Assembly: GCF_003385515.1 (NCBI RefSeq)
Contig: NZ_QNVT01000001.1
Location: forward strand, 372,001 to 436,000
Direction: 5' to 3'
Source of the DNA: Chryseobacterium pennae
GTDB taxonomy: Bacteria > Bacteroidota > Bacteroidia > Flavobacteriales > Weeksellaceae
DNA length: 64,000 nt
Position 1 is the first letter of the stretch; each line of letters begins with the position of its first letter. Below the pieces are notes generated by a model. That model did not search any database, had not been told where the DNA came from, and saw nothing but the letters and a program-made list of their open reading frames with translations. This document shows positions 9,414 through 18,901 of this stretch, piece after piece. Position numbers and translations under genes: made by a program.

Positions 9414-9932
9414 ATGGCAACAGTTAATCTTTCCGATTACAAGCCACTTCATATAACTAATGCCGAAGATTTTTCTATCGGCATTGTTTTTTCTGAGTGG
9501 AATGATTTTGTAACGTACAATCTTCGTGATGCAGCTTTGGAAATCCTTGAAAAAGAAGGCGTAAAACCAGAAAACATTAAGCTTTTCCCTGTTCCCGGAG
9601 CTTTTGAATTAAGCTATGCAAGCATGCAGCTTTGCAAAGAAAGAAAATATGATGCTGTCATCTCAATCGGATGTGTGATCCGTGGAGAAACACCTCACTT
9701 CGACTATGTATGTTCTGCTGTAGCACAGGGAATCAAGGATTGTAATATCATGACAGACACTCCCACAATCTTCTGTGTTTTGACAGATGACACTAAGGAA
9801 CAGTCTATTGCAAGAAGCGGCGGAGACCTTGGAAACAAAGGTGTAGCAGCAGCAGTAACCGCTTTAAGAATGATTGATTTCAAAAAGAACTTATCTGATA
9901 AAAAAGGAAACATCGGTTTTGGACATTCTTAA
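9414..9932 (+). CDS. ribH: 6,7-dimethyl-8-ribityllumazine synthase
   Basis: 172 aa, normal for RibH. It condenses 5-amino-6-ribitylamino-uracil with 3,4-dihydroxybutanone 4-phosphate in the penultimate step of riboflavin synthesis, usually as a 60-mer or pentamer. Family blocks visible are FSEWNDF (aromatic substrate contact) near residue 27, VPGAFELSYA near 62-71, GCVIRGETPHFDYV near 89-102 with the catalytic His, and GVLT-like FCVLTDDT near 122-129. No FMN riboswitch was recognised upstream. A terminator follows, so this is the last gene of a two-gene unit. Confidence 0.96.
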   Translation: MATVNLSDYKPLHITNAEDFSIGIVFSEWNDFVTYNLRDAALEILEKEGVKPENIKLFPVPGAFELSYASMQLCKERKYDAVISIGCVIRGETPHFDYVCSAVAQGIKDCNIMTDTPTIFCVLTDDTKEQSIARSGGDLGNKGVAAAVTALRMIDFKKNLSDKKGNIGFGHS

Positions 9933-9956
9933 CCGTTGATATACTTTAATAATACA

Positions 9957-9987
9957 GAGGACTATTTTTTAATAGTCCTTTTTTTAT
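9957..9987 (+). terminator. Intrinsic terminator after ribH
   Basis: AGGACTATT pairs with AATAGTCCT around a short T-loop, followed by TTTTTTT. Confidence 0.85.
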
Positions 9988-10086
9988 TGGCAAATATCAA
10001 AATGTTCACGGATTAATTAAACTAAGGTTTAAATTATACCCATGAACTCTTAAATTCTTATTAATAAATATCAGGTTTTGCTTTTT

Positions 10087-10121
10087 TTGACATAAAAGTT
10101 AGATACAACGAACTATCTTTG
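10087..10121 (+). promoter_or_regulatory. Possible promoter for the LtaS-like gene
   Basis: TATCTTTG at 10114-10121 matches the -7 consensus. The nearest TTG (10087-10089) is 24 nt upstream, slightly longer than usual spacing, so the call is tentative. Confidence 0.45.
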
Positions 10122-10146
10122 TGAAAATCGTATAGACCATAAATCC

Positions 10147-12225
10147 ATGTTTCTAAAAAAAATAAAACCTTTCCTATATTTAGGAATCTTTTATCTGATT
10201 ATTTCCTTGATCGTAAGGACAGTATTCTTCTTTCATCCTATCACTACAGCCAGTTTTGGATTCTTTGAGATCATTAAAGTACTGTTTGTAGGTCTTATCA
10301 ACGATATTTTTGTTTTTGTCCTCGCAAGTTCCATTCTTGCCCTCTACTTTTTATTCCTTTCCAATTCGAAATATAAAAAACCTTATGGATATATTATTTT
10401 TGGAGCTTTGGTTGCATTTTTCCTGTATATCTGGCTTATTCCAAATAATATTTTCAAGCAATACGGAGGCTCTGTAACAGAAATTGCTCTTTCCTTTGTG
10501 GGAGTCAAGGCATTCCTGTTCGGATTAATGCTTTTCCTTCCTACCCAAAGAATCAGAATTCGTAACATTTTATATTTTATTACCTTGTTGTTGTATGTTC
10601 TACTGATTATATTCAATGGGGTAAGTGAGTATTTCTTTTATAATGAATTTGGAGTACGCTACAATTTTATTGCGGTAGATTACTTAATATATACGAATGA
10701 AGTCATTGGGAATATCATGGAAAGTTATCCTGTTATTCCACTATTTTCAGGGATAATGTTGGTTACAGTAACCATTACATGGTTCATTTATAAAAAGACT
10801 AAAGACGAATTACTGGAACTCCCTAATTTTAAGCAGAAATTGATTTTACTAGGTTGCTTTGCTGTACTTTGTGCTATCAGCTTGTTAACTCTCCCATCAT
10901 TAATGCAAATCAAATCTGACAATGTTTTTGCAGATGAAATTGAAGCCAACGGACTTCCAAAGTTTTACTGGGCTTTCACCCATAACGAACTTGATTATTT
11001 CCAGTTTTATTCACAGCTCAATCAACAGCAGGCAGAAAAGAATTTCCTAAGCCAATATCCACAGCATACCTTAGCAAGAAATATTGTTGCTGAACAGCCG
11101 GAAGCAAAGAAGAATGTAGTTCTGATCTCTATTGAAAGTCTTTCTGCAGATTTCCTTGAACATTATGGAAATACCCAAAAGATTACGCCATTCCTGGACA
11201 GTCTTGCAGATAAATCTTTGATGTTCACCAATCTTTATGCTACAGGGAACAGAACCGTTCGCGGACTGGAAGCCCTAACGCTTTGTATTCCTCCTACAGC
11301 AGGGGAAAGTATTATCAAAAGAAATGACAATAAAAATAAATTCACCACAGGAAGTGTATTCAAATCAAAAGGATATGATGTTAAATTCCTATATGGTGGA
11401 TACAGTTATTTTGATAATATGCAGGACTTTTTTGGAGGAAACGGATATGATATTGTAGACAGAAACAACTTTAAACCGGAAGAAATTACTTTTGCCAATG
11501 TTTGGGGTGTTGCAGATGAAGATATGGCAAGGAAAGCTATCCAGGTAATGAATGCTGAAGCAAAATCAGGAAAACCTTTCTTCAACCATTGGATGACAGT
11601 TTCCAACCACAGACCTTTTACCTACCCGGATGGAAGAATTGATATTCCCGGAACATCAAAATCCCGTGAAGGAGGGGTAAAATATACAGACTATTCACTG
11701 AAGCTATTCTTTGATATGGCAAAGAAACAGGATTGGTATAAAAATACAGTTTTTGTTATTATCGCAGACCATTGCGCATCCAGTGCCGGAAAAACAGAAC
11801 TTCCGATGGATAAGTACAGAATTCCTGCAATGATCTTTTCAGAAGGATTCATCCAGCCACAGAAATTTGATGCTTTGATGTCTCAGATTGATGTGATGCC
11901 TACTCTATTCGGATTATTAAATTTCAATTATCAATCCAAATTCTTAGGCCAGGATGTTTTCAAAAAAGAATTCCAGCCTAAGGCTTATATTGCCACCTAT
12001 CAGGACCTTGGGTTTGTAAAAGACAATCGTTTAACCATCATTTCACCAGTGAAGAAAGCAAAACAATACTCTCTGGAACTGGAAAAAAGTGAGCTTGCTC
12101 CGGAGTTTAAACTGTATTATGATGAAAAACTGTTGAAAAACACAGATCAGAAACTGGTAAATGATGCTATTTCAGCCTACCAGTCAACATCTTATTGGCT
12201 GAAGACCAAGCAGCTTAACCGATAA
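10147..12225 (+). CDS. LtaS-type sulfatase/phosphotransferase (alkaline phosphatase superfamily)
   Basis: 692 aa. About five N-terminal transmembrane helices (residues 1-215) are followed by a large extracytoplasmic alkaline phosphatase-superfamily domain (about 320-620), the architecture of lipoteichoic acid synthase and phosphoglycerol or phosphoethanolamine transferases. Metal and nucleophile residues can be seen: Glu330 in SIESLS, Thr370 in NRTVRGLEA (the expected catalytic Thr), and Asp541-His542 in IIADHC. A Gram-negative flavobacterium lacks lipoteichoic acid, so the acceptor is probably another envelope glycan or lipid. The exact substrate cannot be read from sequence. It stands alone between the ribH terminator and the YpfJ gene. 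Confidence 0.85.
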   Translation: MFLKKIKPFLYLGIFYLIISLIVRTVFFFHPITTASFGFFEIIKVLFVGLINDIFVFVLASSILALYFLFLSNSKYKKPYGYIIFGALVAFFLYIWLIPNNIFKQYGGSVTEIALSFVGVKAFLFGLMLFLPTQRIRIRNILYFITLLLYVLLIIFNGVSEYFFYNEFGVRYNFIAVDYLIYTNEVIGNIMESYPVIPLFSGIMLVTVTITWFIYKKTKDELLELPNFKQKLILLGCFAVLCAISLLTLPSLMQIKSDNVFADEIEANGLPKFYWAFTHNELDYFQFYSQLNQQQAEKNFLSQYPQHTLARNIVAEQPEAKKNVVLISIESLSADFLEHYGNTQKITPFLDSLADKSLMFTNLYATGNRTVRGLEALTLCIPPTAGESIIKRNDNKNKFTTGSVFKSKGYDVKFLYGGYSYFDNMQDFFGGNGYDIVDRNNFKPEEITFANVWGVADEDMARKAIQVMNAEAKSGKPFFNHWMTVSNHRPFTYPDGRIDIPGTSKSREGGVKYTDYSLKLFFDMAKKQDWYKNTVFVIIADHCASSAGKTELPMDKYRIPAMIFSEGFIQPQKFDALMSQIDVMPTLFGLLNFNYQSKFLGQDVFKKEFQPKAYIATYQDLGFVKDNRLTIISPVKKAKQYSLELEKSELAPEFKLYYDEKLLKNTDQKLVNDAISAYQSTSYWLKTKQLNR

Positions 12226-12306
12226 GATATTTCTTTCATAAAGTAACTTAATAAACGGTTGTAAACTTTAATTTTATAAATTTACGACACAAAAAAACAT
12301 ATTATT

Positions 12307-13170
12307 ATGAGATGGACAGACGACAGAGGCGGTAACGTTGATGATCGCCGTGGCTCCGGAGGCGGAGGTGGCGGTATGATTGTAGGCGGTGGCCTCGGAA
12401 CCTTAATTATAGCAGCCATTGTTTTCTTTTTAGGAGGGGATCCTTCTGGGATATTGAATTCCGGCAGCATACAATCTTCAGGAAATACAGGAGAAAAAAG
12501 AGAGCTTACTGTACAGGAAAAACAGATTGGGGAAATGGTTGATATGATGTCCGGATGGAATACCCAAACCTGGAGTCAGATCTTTAAAGAAAATGGAATG
12601 AATTTTTCTGAACCTAGAATTGTTCTTTTCGAAAGTACAACTGACTCCGGGTGTGGCACAGCACAGTCTGCTATGGGTCCATTTTATTGTCCTGCCGATC
12701 AGAAAATTTATATGGACATGGAGTTTTTCGGTGAGCTTCAACAGAGGTTTGGAGCCAAAGTAACTGAATTTACTGTTGCCTATGTTCTTGCTCATGAAAT
12801 GGGACATCACATACAAACTCTTCTGGGAACTACCCAAAAAGTAGATGCCTTAAGAAGAAGTGGAAGATATTCTGAAGCTGAAATGAACAAGGTATCTGTA
12901 GCTACAGAACTACAGGCAGACTTTTATGCCGGAGTTTGGGCTAAACGTACAGATGATTCTAAGAAAATTCTTGAGCCTGGAGACATTCAGTCTGCTATAG
13001 ATGCTGCAGAAGCTGTAGGCGATGATAATATCCAGAAAAGAGGTCAAGGTTATGTGAATCAGGAAAGCTTTACCCACGGATCATCTGCACAGCGTAAAGA
13101 ATGGTTTATGAAAGGATACAACACTGGTGATATCAGACAGGGTGATACTTTTAATCAACTTTTGAAGTAA
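12307..13170 (+). CDS. ypfJ: Neutral zinc metallopeptidase, YpfJ family
   Basis: 287 aa, the usual length. The N-terminus is MRWTDDRGGNVDDRRGSGGGGGG, a charged and glycine-rich segment typical of the family, followed by one transmembrane helix (about 23-42). The zinc site HEMGHH starts at His163, and a downstream Glu lies in ATELQADFYAG. The conserved Cys pair region SGCGTAQSAMGPFYCP is near residues 117-132. The physiological substrate of YpfJ-type peptidases is not established. A bidirectional terminator separates it from the convergent GLPGLI gene. Confidence 0.92.
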   Translation: MRWTDDRGGNVDDRRGSGGGGGGMIVGGGLGTLIIAAIVFFLGGDPSGILNSGSIQSSGNTGEKRELTVQEKQIGEMVDMMSGWNTQTWSQIFKENGMNFSEPRIVLFESTTDSGCGTAQSAMGPFYCPADQKIYMDMEFFGELQQRFGAKVTEFTVAYVLAHEMGHHIQTLLGTTQKVDALRRSGRYSEAEMNKVSVATELQADFYAGVWAKRTDDSKKILEPGDIQSAIDAAEAVGDDNIQKRGQGYVNQESFTHGSSAQRKEWFMKGYNTGDIRQGDTFNQLLK

Positions 13171-13191
13171 ATAAACTTATAGTATAAAATA

Positions 13192-13223
13192 AAAGTGCCA
13201 GTGAACGGATTCACTGGCACTTT
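13192..13223. terminator. Bidirectional terminator between ypfJ and the GLPGLI gene
   Basis: A perfect 14-bp stem (AAAGTGCCAGTGAA with TTCACTGGCACTTT) around a 4-nt loop, with A/T tracts on both sides. It serves both convergent genes. Confidence 0.9.
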
Positions 13224-13226
13224 GTT

Positions 13227-14081
13227 TTATTGCAATTCAATCGGATTTGTATTTTTCTTAGCTTCTTCTTTCACTCTTTCTTCCATTCGTTTTCTCATAT
13301 CAGCAGGATTTTGGTTTCCGCCACCTCCAGATCCCCGTCCTCCGCCGATTCTCATTGGTGCAGTACTGCCTCCTCCTGTTCCCTGATTCATGAAAGACAT
13401 CGGATCAGTCTTAAACTTTTGCTGTTGCTTTACAAAATCAGATCTTTTTACTTTTAAAGTATTTCCAAACTGGTTTAAAGTTGGAAGTTCTGCAATCTTA
13501 TAATTTTTCATCAGATCAAAAGAATAATCCCCTTTATCATCCTCAACTTTTACAATTAATCCCGGAAGTCCACCAAATTTATATGGTCCATCCTGATAGG
13601 GAAGATCTGTAGTAAACCAGGCAGTCCATTTTCTTCCGGCAAAATCCGTTTCAGCTTTCTGCACTTTGTACTCTCCAATTTTTCTTGTTTCTGAAGACAT
13701 TTTCCAGTTTAAAGGCCTGTCTTCTTCATAGGAATATATATCCCTGCCGATCCTGTCTTTAAAATAAGTCTTTTGATTCGCTTTATCTTTTTCTACCGTG
13801 TAGTTGATATTTGTTCTAAGACCTTCCATCTGATCTCTGTTGATACCCGCTCTGCCACCGCCGCCCTGAAATGCTTTTTGCATGATAGAATCCCTTTTGA
13901 TTCTGTTTTCAGAATAAAAAATAGATTTATCCTGAGAAATATCAAGATATGTATTTTCAGTTTTTATATCTGCTTTATTTTCAGTATCCGGCTTCATCGT
14001 TACCTGATATACAAATCGATTTGCCTGCGCAGAAACCTGCTGTATAAACAGTGCCAGAGCAATAATACCTATTTTTTTCAT
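13227..14081 (-). CDS. GLPGLI family secreted protein
   Basis: 284 aa. A signal peptide (MKKIGIIALALFIQQVSAQA) is followed by a domain carrying the family signature FGGLPGLIVKVED near residue 168. The preceding block AWFTTDLPYQDGPYKF is also typical. GLPGLI proteins occur in Bacteroidetes in multiple copies, and their function is unknown. The C-terminus has a Gly-rich segment (GGGRGSGGGG) and a Lys/Glu/Arg-rich end. It converges on ypfJ and is divergent from the suf operon. Confidence 0.9.
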   Translation of the reverse strand: MKKIGIIALALFIQQVSAQANRFVYQVTMKPDTENKADIKTENTYLDISQDKSIFYSENRIKRDSIMQKAFQGGGGRAGINRDQMEGLRTNINYTVEKDKANQKTYFKDRIGRDIYSYEEDRPLNWKMSSETRKIGEYKVQKAETDFAGRKWTAWFTTDLPYQDGPYKFGGLPGLIVKVEDDKGDYSFDLMKNYKIAELPTLNQFGNTLKVKRSDFVKQQQKFKTDPMSFMNQGTGGGSTAPMRIGGGRGSGGGGNQNPADMRKRMEERVKEEAKKNTNPIELQ

Positions 14082-14226
14082 TGTGAGTCAATTTATGTTT
14101 TGGATTTCAAAAGATTACCAAGGTTAAACTCATCAATGATAAAAATCGATAAAATAAAAATGCTGATTTTTATATCCTGATTTTTGTTCGTATTTTTGCG
14201 TAATTAAATCATTCTAAATAAATACA

Positions 14227-14556
14227 ATGATAAAGGTATCAGACTATGCAAAGGAGAAAGCTATCCAGTTAATGACTGAAGATGGTTTTAACCCTGCTGA
14301 AGATTATATAAGAGTTGGGGTAAAAAGCGGCGGATGCTCTGGTTTAGAGTATGTTTTAAAGTTTGACAACCAAAAAACAGACACAGATCAGATTTTTGAA
14401 GATAATAATATTAAAATTATCATCGACAAAAAATCCATTCTCTATTTAGCAGGAACTACTCTTGAATATTCAGGAGGATTGAACGGAAAAGGGTTTGTTT
14501 TCAACAATCCGAATGCATCCAGAACATGTGGATGTGGAGAATCATTTAGTCTTTAG
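14227..14556 (+). CDS. sufA: A-type Fe-S cluster carrier SufA/IscA-like
   Basis: 109 aa HesB/IscA family protein. The three cluster-ligand cysteines are present: Cys37 in GGCSG, and Cys101 and Cys103 in CGCGESF. It receives clusters from the SufBCD scaffold and delivers them to apo-proteins. The first gene of the suf cluster, 67 nt before sufB. A TATTTTTG -7-like element lies at 14191-14198, but no TTG is present at proper spacing. Whether it corresponds to SufA or a general A-type carrier is decided here by its neighbours. Confidence 0.92.
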   Translation: MIKVSDYAKEKAIQLMTEDGFNPAEDYIRVGVKSGGCSGLEYVLKFDNQKTDTDQIFEDNNIKIIIDKKSILYLAGTTLEYSGGLNGKGFVFNNPNASRTCGCGESFSL

Positions 14557-14623
14557 AGAAAAGACATAAGATACTAGACCTCAGAAAAATATGAGGTCTA
14601 AATCTGAAATCTAAAAAATTATA

Positions 14624-16072
14624 ATGAGTAAATATACTGAAGACGATTTAAGAGTCGATCTAGAAAATAAAAAATATGAATTCGGTTGGGAAACCAAAAT
14701 TGATTATGAAGATTTCCCGATTGGTTTAAATGAGGATATCGTCCGTGCCATCTCCGCTAAAAAAGAGGAGCCTGAATGGATGACTGAATGGCGTTTGGAA
14801 TCTTTCAAAATCTGGTTAAAAATGGTAGAGCCTAATTGGGCCAATATCAAATATGAAAAACCGGATTTTCAAGCAATCCGTTACTACGCAGCTCCAAAAG
14901 CAAAACCTGAATTGGAAAACCTTGATCAGGTAGATCCTGAATTATTGAAAACTTTCGAAAAGCTAGGGATTAATATTGAAGAGCAAAAAAGACTTTCAGG
15001 AGTTGCTGTAGATATTGTAATAGATTCAGTTTCTGTGAAAACCACTTTCCAGGATACATTGGCAGAAAAAGGAATTATTTTCTGCTCTATTTCAGAAGCT
15101 ATTAAAAATCACCCTGATTTAGTAAGAAAATATCTTGGAAAAGTAGTTCCTAGAGGAGATAACTTCTATGCAGCACTGAACTCCGCAGTATTCTCTGACG
15201 GAAGTTTCTGCTATATTCCTAAAGGCGTAAAATGCCCAATGGAATTATCTACTTACTTCCGTATCAACCAGGCAGGAACAGGACAGTTTGAAAGAACGCT
15301 TGTGATTGCAGATGAAGGCAGTTATGTTTCTTACCTTGAAGGATGTACAGCTCCATCAAGAGACGAAAACCAACTTCACGCAGCGGTTGTGGAACTGATT
15401 GCATTAGACAATGCTGAAATCAAATATTCAACGGTACAGAACTGGTATCCTGGTAATGAAGAAGGAAAAGGAGGCGTATTCAACTTTGTAACGAAAAGAG
15501 GTCTTTGTGAAAGAAGTGCAAAAATCTCATGGACTCAGGTTGAAACAGGTTCTGCTGTAACATGGAAATACCCTTCTTGTATTCTGAAAGGTGACAACTC
15601 TATCGGAGAGTTCTACTCTATCGCAGTAACGAACAATCACCAATATGCAGATACCGGAACAAAAATGATCCATATTGGGAAAAATACCAGGTCAACGATC
15701 ATTTCTAAAGGAATCTCTGCAGGAAAATCTCAGAACTCATACAGAGGACAGGTAAAAGTAATGCCTTCTGCAAAAGGAGCAAGAAACTTCTCTCAGTGTG
15801 ACTCTTTATTGATGGGTAATGAATGTGGAGCACACACTTTCCCTTATATTGAAATTAAAGATCCTACTGCACAATTGGAACACGAAGCAACCACTTCGAA
15901 AATTGGAGAAGATCAGATTTTCTACTGTAACCAGAGAGGTATTGATACAGAAAGAGCCATTGCATTGATCGTGAATGGGTTCAGTAAAGAAGTTTTAAAT
16001 AAGCTTCCAATGGAATTTGCTATTGAAGCACAAAAACTACTTGAAATTTCATTAGAAGGATCAGTAGGATAA
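14624..16072 (+). CDS. sufB: Fe-S cluster scaffold subunit SufB
   Basis: 482 aa, full length for SufB. With SufC and SufD it forms the SufBC2D scaffold on which Fe-S clusters are built in the cytoplasm. Family blocks include the early [14 protein letters not shown], the beta-helix core with [22 protein letters not shown], and the C-terminal [19 protein letters not shown]. The conserved Cys in the GCTAP turn and a later Cys ([15 protein letters not shown]) are present. A GNAT gene follows after 6 nt, then sufC, so the gene lies within one operon. Confidence 0.97.
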   Translation: MSKYTEDDLRVDLENKKYEFGWETKIDYEDFPIGLNEDIVRAISAKKEEPEWMTEWRLESFKIWLKMVEPNWANIKYEKPDFQAIRYYAAPKAKPELENLDQVDPELLKTFEKLGINIEEQKRLSGVAVDIVIDSVSVKTTFQDTLAEKGIIFCSISEAIKNHPDLVRKYLGKVVPRGDNFYAALNSAVFSDGSFCYIPKGVKCPMELSTYFRINQAGTGQFERTLVIADEGSYVSYLEGCTAPSRDENQLHAAVVELIALDNAEIKYSTVQNWYPGNEEGKGGVFNFVTKRGLCERSAKISWTQVETGSAVTWKYPSCILKGDNSIGEFYSIAVTNNHQYADTGTKMIHIGKNTRSTIISKGISAGKSQNSYRGQVKVMPSAKGARNFSQCDSLLMGNECGAHTFPYIEIKDPTAQLEHEATTSKIGEDQIFYCNQRGIDTERAIALIVNGFSKEVLNKLPMEFAIEAQKLLEISLEGSVG

Positions 16073-16078
16073 CAAAAC

Positions 16079-16585
16079 ATGATAGCTACAGAAAGATTAA
16101 TTTTAAGAAAACCTGCAAAAGAAGATTTTGAAAGATTCTTTGAAATTAATCATGACCCTGAAACCAATATTCATAATCCTAGCGGCCCCATGAGTTTTGA
16201 AAAAGCAGAAAGTACATTTACCAGAATGCTTGATCATTGGGAAACGTATCATTTCGGAAGCTGGGTGATTGTTGAAAAAGACAGTCCTGAGAATATAATA
16301 GGTTTTGGCGGCCTGAGCTATAAACTCTACGGAGAAGAAGAAAAATTGAATTTAGGCTATCGTTTTGCTTCCCAGGCATGGGGGAAAGGATACGCCACAG
16401 AATTCACAAAGAAAGCTATAGATTTTGGGTTGAATAAGGATAATAAAGATGAAATATTCGCCATTGTCCGCCCCAGTAATTTAGCTTCTGTTAAAGTTTT
16501 GGAAAAGGCAGGTATGATCAAAATCGGAACTCTAAATGATGTTCCCGGTCAACCTGAAAGTTTAGTATATAGAGTTCAAAAATAA
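16079..16585 (+). CDS. GNAT family N-acetyltransferase (RimJ/RimL-like) embedded in the suf operon
   Basis: 168 aa. It starts TERLILRKPAKEDFERFFEI, the classic opening of the RimJ/RimL GNAT subfamily. The acetyl-CoA-binding region YRFASQAWGKGYATE lies at about residues 101-115, and the late block ASVKVLEKAGM near 142-152 is also characteristic. The acceptor substrate cannot be deduced. It sits 6 nt after sufB and 18 nt before sufC in the same direction, so it is almost certainly co-transcribed. No suf function is known for this family, and it may be a passenger gene. Confidence 0.85.
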   Translation: MIATERLILRKPAKEDFERFFEINHDPETNIHNPSGPMSFEKAESTFTRMLDHWETYHFGSWVIVEKDSPENIIGFGGLSYKLYGEEEKLNLGYRFASQAWGKGYATEFTKKAIDFGLNKDNKDEIFAIVRPSNLASVKVLEKAGMIKIGTLNDVPGQPESLVYRVQK

Positions 16586-16603
16586 TTTGTTTAAGCAAAT
16601 AAA

Positions 16604-17347
16604 ATGTTAGAAATTAAAAACCTTCACGCCAAAATTGAAGATGGCGCAGAAATATTAAAAGGGATTAACCTTGAAATAAAACCAGGAGAAGTTCACGCTA
16701 TTATGGGGCCAAACGGAGCTGGTAAGTCTACCCTTTCTTCTGTAATCGCAGGAAAAGAGGATTACGAAGTGACAGGTGGAGAAATTTTGTTCCAGGGAGA
16801 AGATATCATTGAAGATGCTCCGGAAGACAGAGCACACAAAGGAATCTTCCTATCTTTCCAGTATCCAGTGGAAATTCCGGGAGTTTCTGTAACGAACTTC
16901 ATCAAAGCTGCTTTAAATGAAACAAGAAAAGCAAACGGATTACCAGAAATGCCGGCAAAAGAAATGCTTGCATTAATCCGTGAAAAATCTGAAAAATTAG
17001 GAATCAAAAAAGATTTCCTTTCAAGATCACTGAACGAAGGTTTCTCCGGAGGTGAGAAGAAAAGAAACGAAATCTTCCAGATGATGATGCTTAACCCTAA
17101 ATTGGCTATCCTTGATGAAACAGATTCAGGACTAGACATTGACGCGCTAAGAATTGTTGCTGATGGGGTAAATGCTTTTAAAAACGAAGGAAACGCAGTT
17201 CTTTTGATTACTCACTATCAAAGATTGCTTAACTATATTCAACCTGACTTCGTTCACGTTTTAGCTAACGGAAAAATCATCAAAACAGGTGATAAATCTT
17301 TAGCATTAGAATTGGAAGAAAAAGGTTACGATTGGCTTCTTAACTAA
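16604..17347 (+). CDS. sufC: Fe-S assembly ATPase SufC
   Basis: 247 aa ABC-type ATPase, the energy-coupling subunit of SufBC2D. The Walker A loop GPNGAGKST lies at about residues 36-44, the ABC signature FSGGEKKR near 148-155, and Walker [13 protein letters not shown] near 167-178. DETDSGLD is characteristic of SufC, as transporters usually read DEPTSGLD. No transmembrane segments are present. It is separated from sufD by 144 nt containing a repeat-like element. Confidence 0.97.
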   Translation: MLEIKNLHAKIEDGAEILKGINLEIKPGEVHAIMGPNGAGKSTLSSVIAGKEDYEVTGGEILFQGEDIIEDAPEDRAHKGIFLSFQYPVEIPGVSVTNFIKAALNETRKANGLPEMPAKEMLALIREKSEKLGIKKDFLSRSLNEGFSGGEKKRNEIFQMMMLNPKLAILDETDSGLDIDALRIVADGVNAFKNEGNAVLLITHYQRLLNYIQPDFVHVLANGKIIKTGDKSLALELEEKGYDWLLN

Positions 17348-17387
17348 GAAGGAAATCGATTATTCCGGAGATCAAAAATTTTTCGCT

Positions 17388-17463
17388 GCCATTCTGAGTG
17401 AAGCGTAAAAAATGAAGAATCTCTATTATCAAAAATTTGGATTCCTTCTTCCTTGGAATGACA
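17388..17463. repeat. Imperfect inverted-repeat element between sufC and sufD
   Basis: The left part (GCCATTCTGAGTGAAGCG, then GAAGAATC) and right part (GGATTCCTTC, then CTTGGAATGAC) are imperfect reverse complements, so the transcript could fold into a long hairpin. CATTCTGAGTGAAGCG with GAAGAATC resembles a family of dispersed intergenic repeats that I recall from Flavobacteriia. No second copy was noticed in this window, so dispersal is an inference. Confidence 0.5.
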
Positions 17464-17491
17464 ATATTTTAGTTCAAAATAAAAAGAAAAA

Positions 17492-18826
17492 ATGGTGCAA
17501 ACCACAGATATACCAGTAATGGCATTAAAAGAACAAATCATCGAAAACCATAATGAGTTTTTGGAGAGTCTTCGTCACAGATTTTTAGATAGTGACAGAA
17601 AAGCTGCTCTCCAAAAGTTTGAGAACGCTGGTTTTCCTACAAAGAAAGACGAAGAATATAAATATACCAATCTAAAGGAGATCACGGAAAAAAACTATAA
17701 TTTCTTTCCGAATGAGCACCATAATATCACTAAGGAGCAGTTTGATGAATTGCATCTTGGAGAAGAAAATTTTGATTGGATTGTTTTCGTAAACGGTAAA
17801 CTTCACAAAGAACTTTCAAAAGTTTCTATTGAAAATGTAGAGTTTCTTTCGTTCAATTACGCATTGAATGATGAAAAACATAAAGAAGTATTTGAAAAGT
17901 ACTTTAACACAATTGCTTCTAAGAATTTAGCTTTCACGAACTTAAATCTTGCCTACTGCAAATATGGTTTCTTCCTGAAAGTTCCTAAAAATGTGGTAAT
18001 TGAAAAACCAATTCATGTTTTCTACATTTCTCAAAACCAGGAGGAAAATACATTCTATAATACTAGAAACTTATTGATCGTTGAAGAAGGAGCAAAAGTT
18101 GAGGTTATTGAAAGTCACCACAATTTTGATGACACTTATGTGTTAACGAATTCTGTGACAGAGATCTTCACCTATCCAAATGCAAAAGCAGACTGGCACA
18201 AGCTTCAGAACGATAACAATACGTCTTACCTTGTAGACCACACGTTTGCAAAACAGGAAAAAGACAGTTTAACGACTGTAAATACATTCTCTTTCGGAGG
18301 AAAGCTGATAAGAAACAACCTTGACTTTATCCAAAATGGATCAAATATCAATTCATTCATGAATGGTATTACTATTATCGGAAAAGATCAGCTGGTTGAC
18401 CACCACACGGCGGTTCACCACAATTTCCCGAACTGTGAAAGTTATCAGAACTACAAAGGGATCTACGATGGTAATGCCCACGGAGTTTTCAACGGAAAAG
18501 TTTTTGTTGATAAAATTGCTCAGAAAACCAATGCGTACCAACAGAACAATAATGTATTGCTAAGTGAAGGCGCAAGCATTGATACTAAACCTCAGTTAGA
18601 AATTTTTGCAGATGACGTAAAATGTTCTCACGGGTGTACAGTAGGCCAGCTTAATGAAGATGCTTTGTTCTATCTGAGAGCAAGAGGAATCTCTAAAAAA
18701 GAAGCTCAGGCATTACTTCTATATGCATTTGCAAATGACGCGATGCAAAATATTGATATTGAGCCTCTAAAAGAGAAGATTTCAAAGCTTTTGGCTGAGA
18801 AATTAGAAGTAGATATAGAGTTTTAA
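17492..18826 (+). CDS. sufD: Fe-S cluster assembly protein SufD
   Basis: 444 aa. SufD is the SufB paralogue that completes the SufBC2D scaffold. Typical blocks are KKDEEYKYTNLKEI near residue 50-63, the beta-helix region, the conserved HHNFPNCESYQNYKGIYDG near 305-323, and the C-terminal CSHGCTVGQLNEDALFYLRARG with the conserved Cys and His. ATG at 17492 is used here. A second in-frame ATG at 17519 would remove nine residues and is also possible. No sufS or sufE follows: the operon ends at a terminator 22 nt downstream, so the cysteine desulfurase must be encoded elsewhere. Confidence 0.96.
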   Translation: MVQTTDIPVMALKEQIIENHNEFLESLRHRFLDSDRKAALQKFENAGFPTKKDEEYKYTNLKEITEKNYNFFPNEHHNITKEQFDELHLGEENFDWIVFVNGKLHKELSKVSIENVEFLSFNYALNDEKHKEVFEKYFNTIASKNLAFTNLNLAYCKYGFFLKVPKNVVIEKPIHVFYISQNQEENTFYNTRNLLIVEEGAKVEVIESHHNFDDTYVLTNSVTEIFTYPNAKADWHKLQNDNNTSYLVDHTFAKQEKDSLTTVNTFSFGGKLIRNNLDFIQNGSNINSFMNGITIIGKDQLVDHHTAVHHNFPNCESYQNYKGIYDGNAHGVFNGKVFVDKIAQKTNAYQQNNNVLLSEGASIDTKPQLEIFADDVKCSHGCTVGQLNEDALFYLRARGISKKEAQALLLYAFANDAMQNIDIEPLKEKISKLLAEKLEVDIEF

Positions 18827-18847
18827 ACGTTATATATATTGATACAT

Positions 18848-18877
18848 AAAAAGCACTTCAATTTGAAGTGCTTTTTT
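18848..18877. terminator. Bidirectional terminator after sufD
   Basis: AAAAAGCACTTCAA pairs with TTGAAGTGCTTTTTT, with A and T tracts on both flanks. It serves sufD and the convergent DUF3078 gene. Confidence 0.88.
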
Positions 18878-18901
18878 ATTTTAAAATGGTCTAATCCCGT
18901 T

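Noticed and set aside
9300..9420. Possible FMN riboswitch before ribH
   Set aside because: The ribH start is only 4 nt after the upstream coding region and no conserved riboswitch motif could be found.
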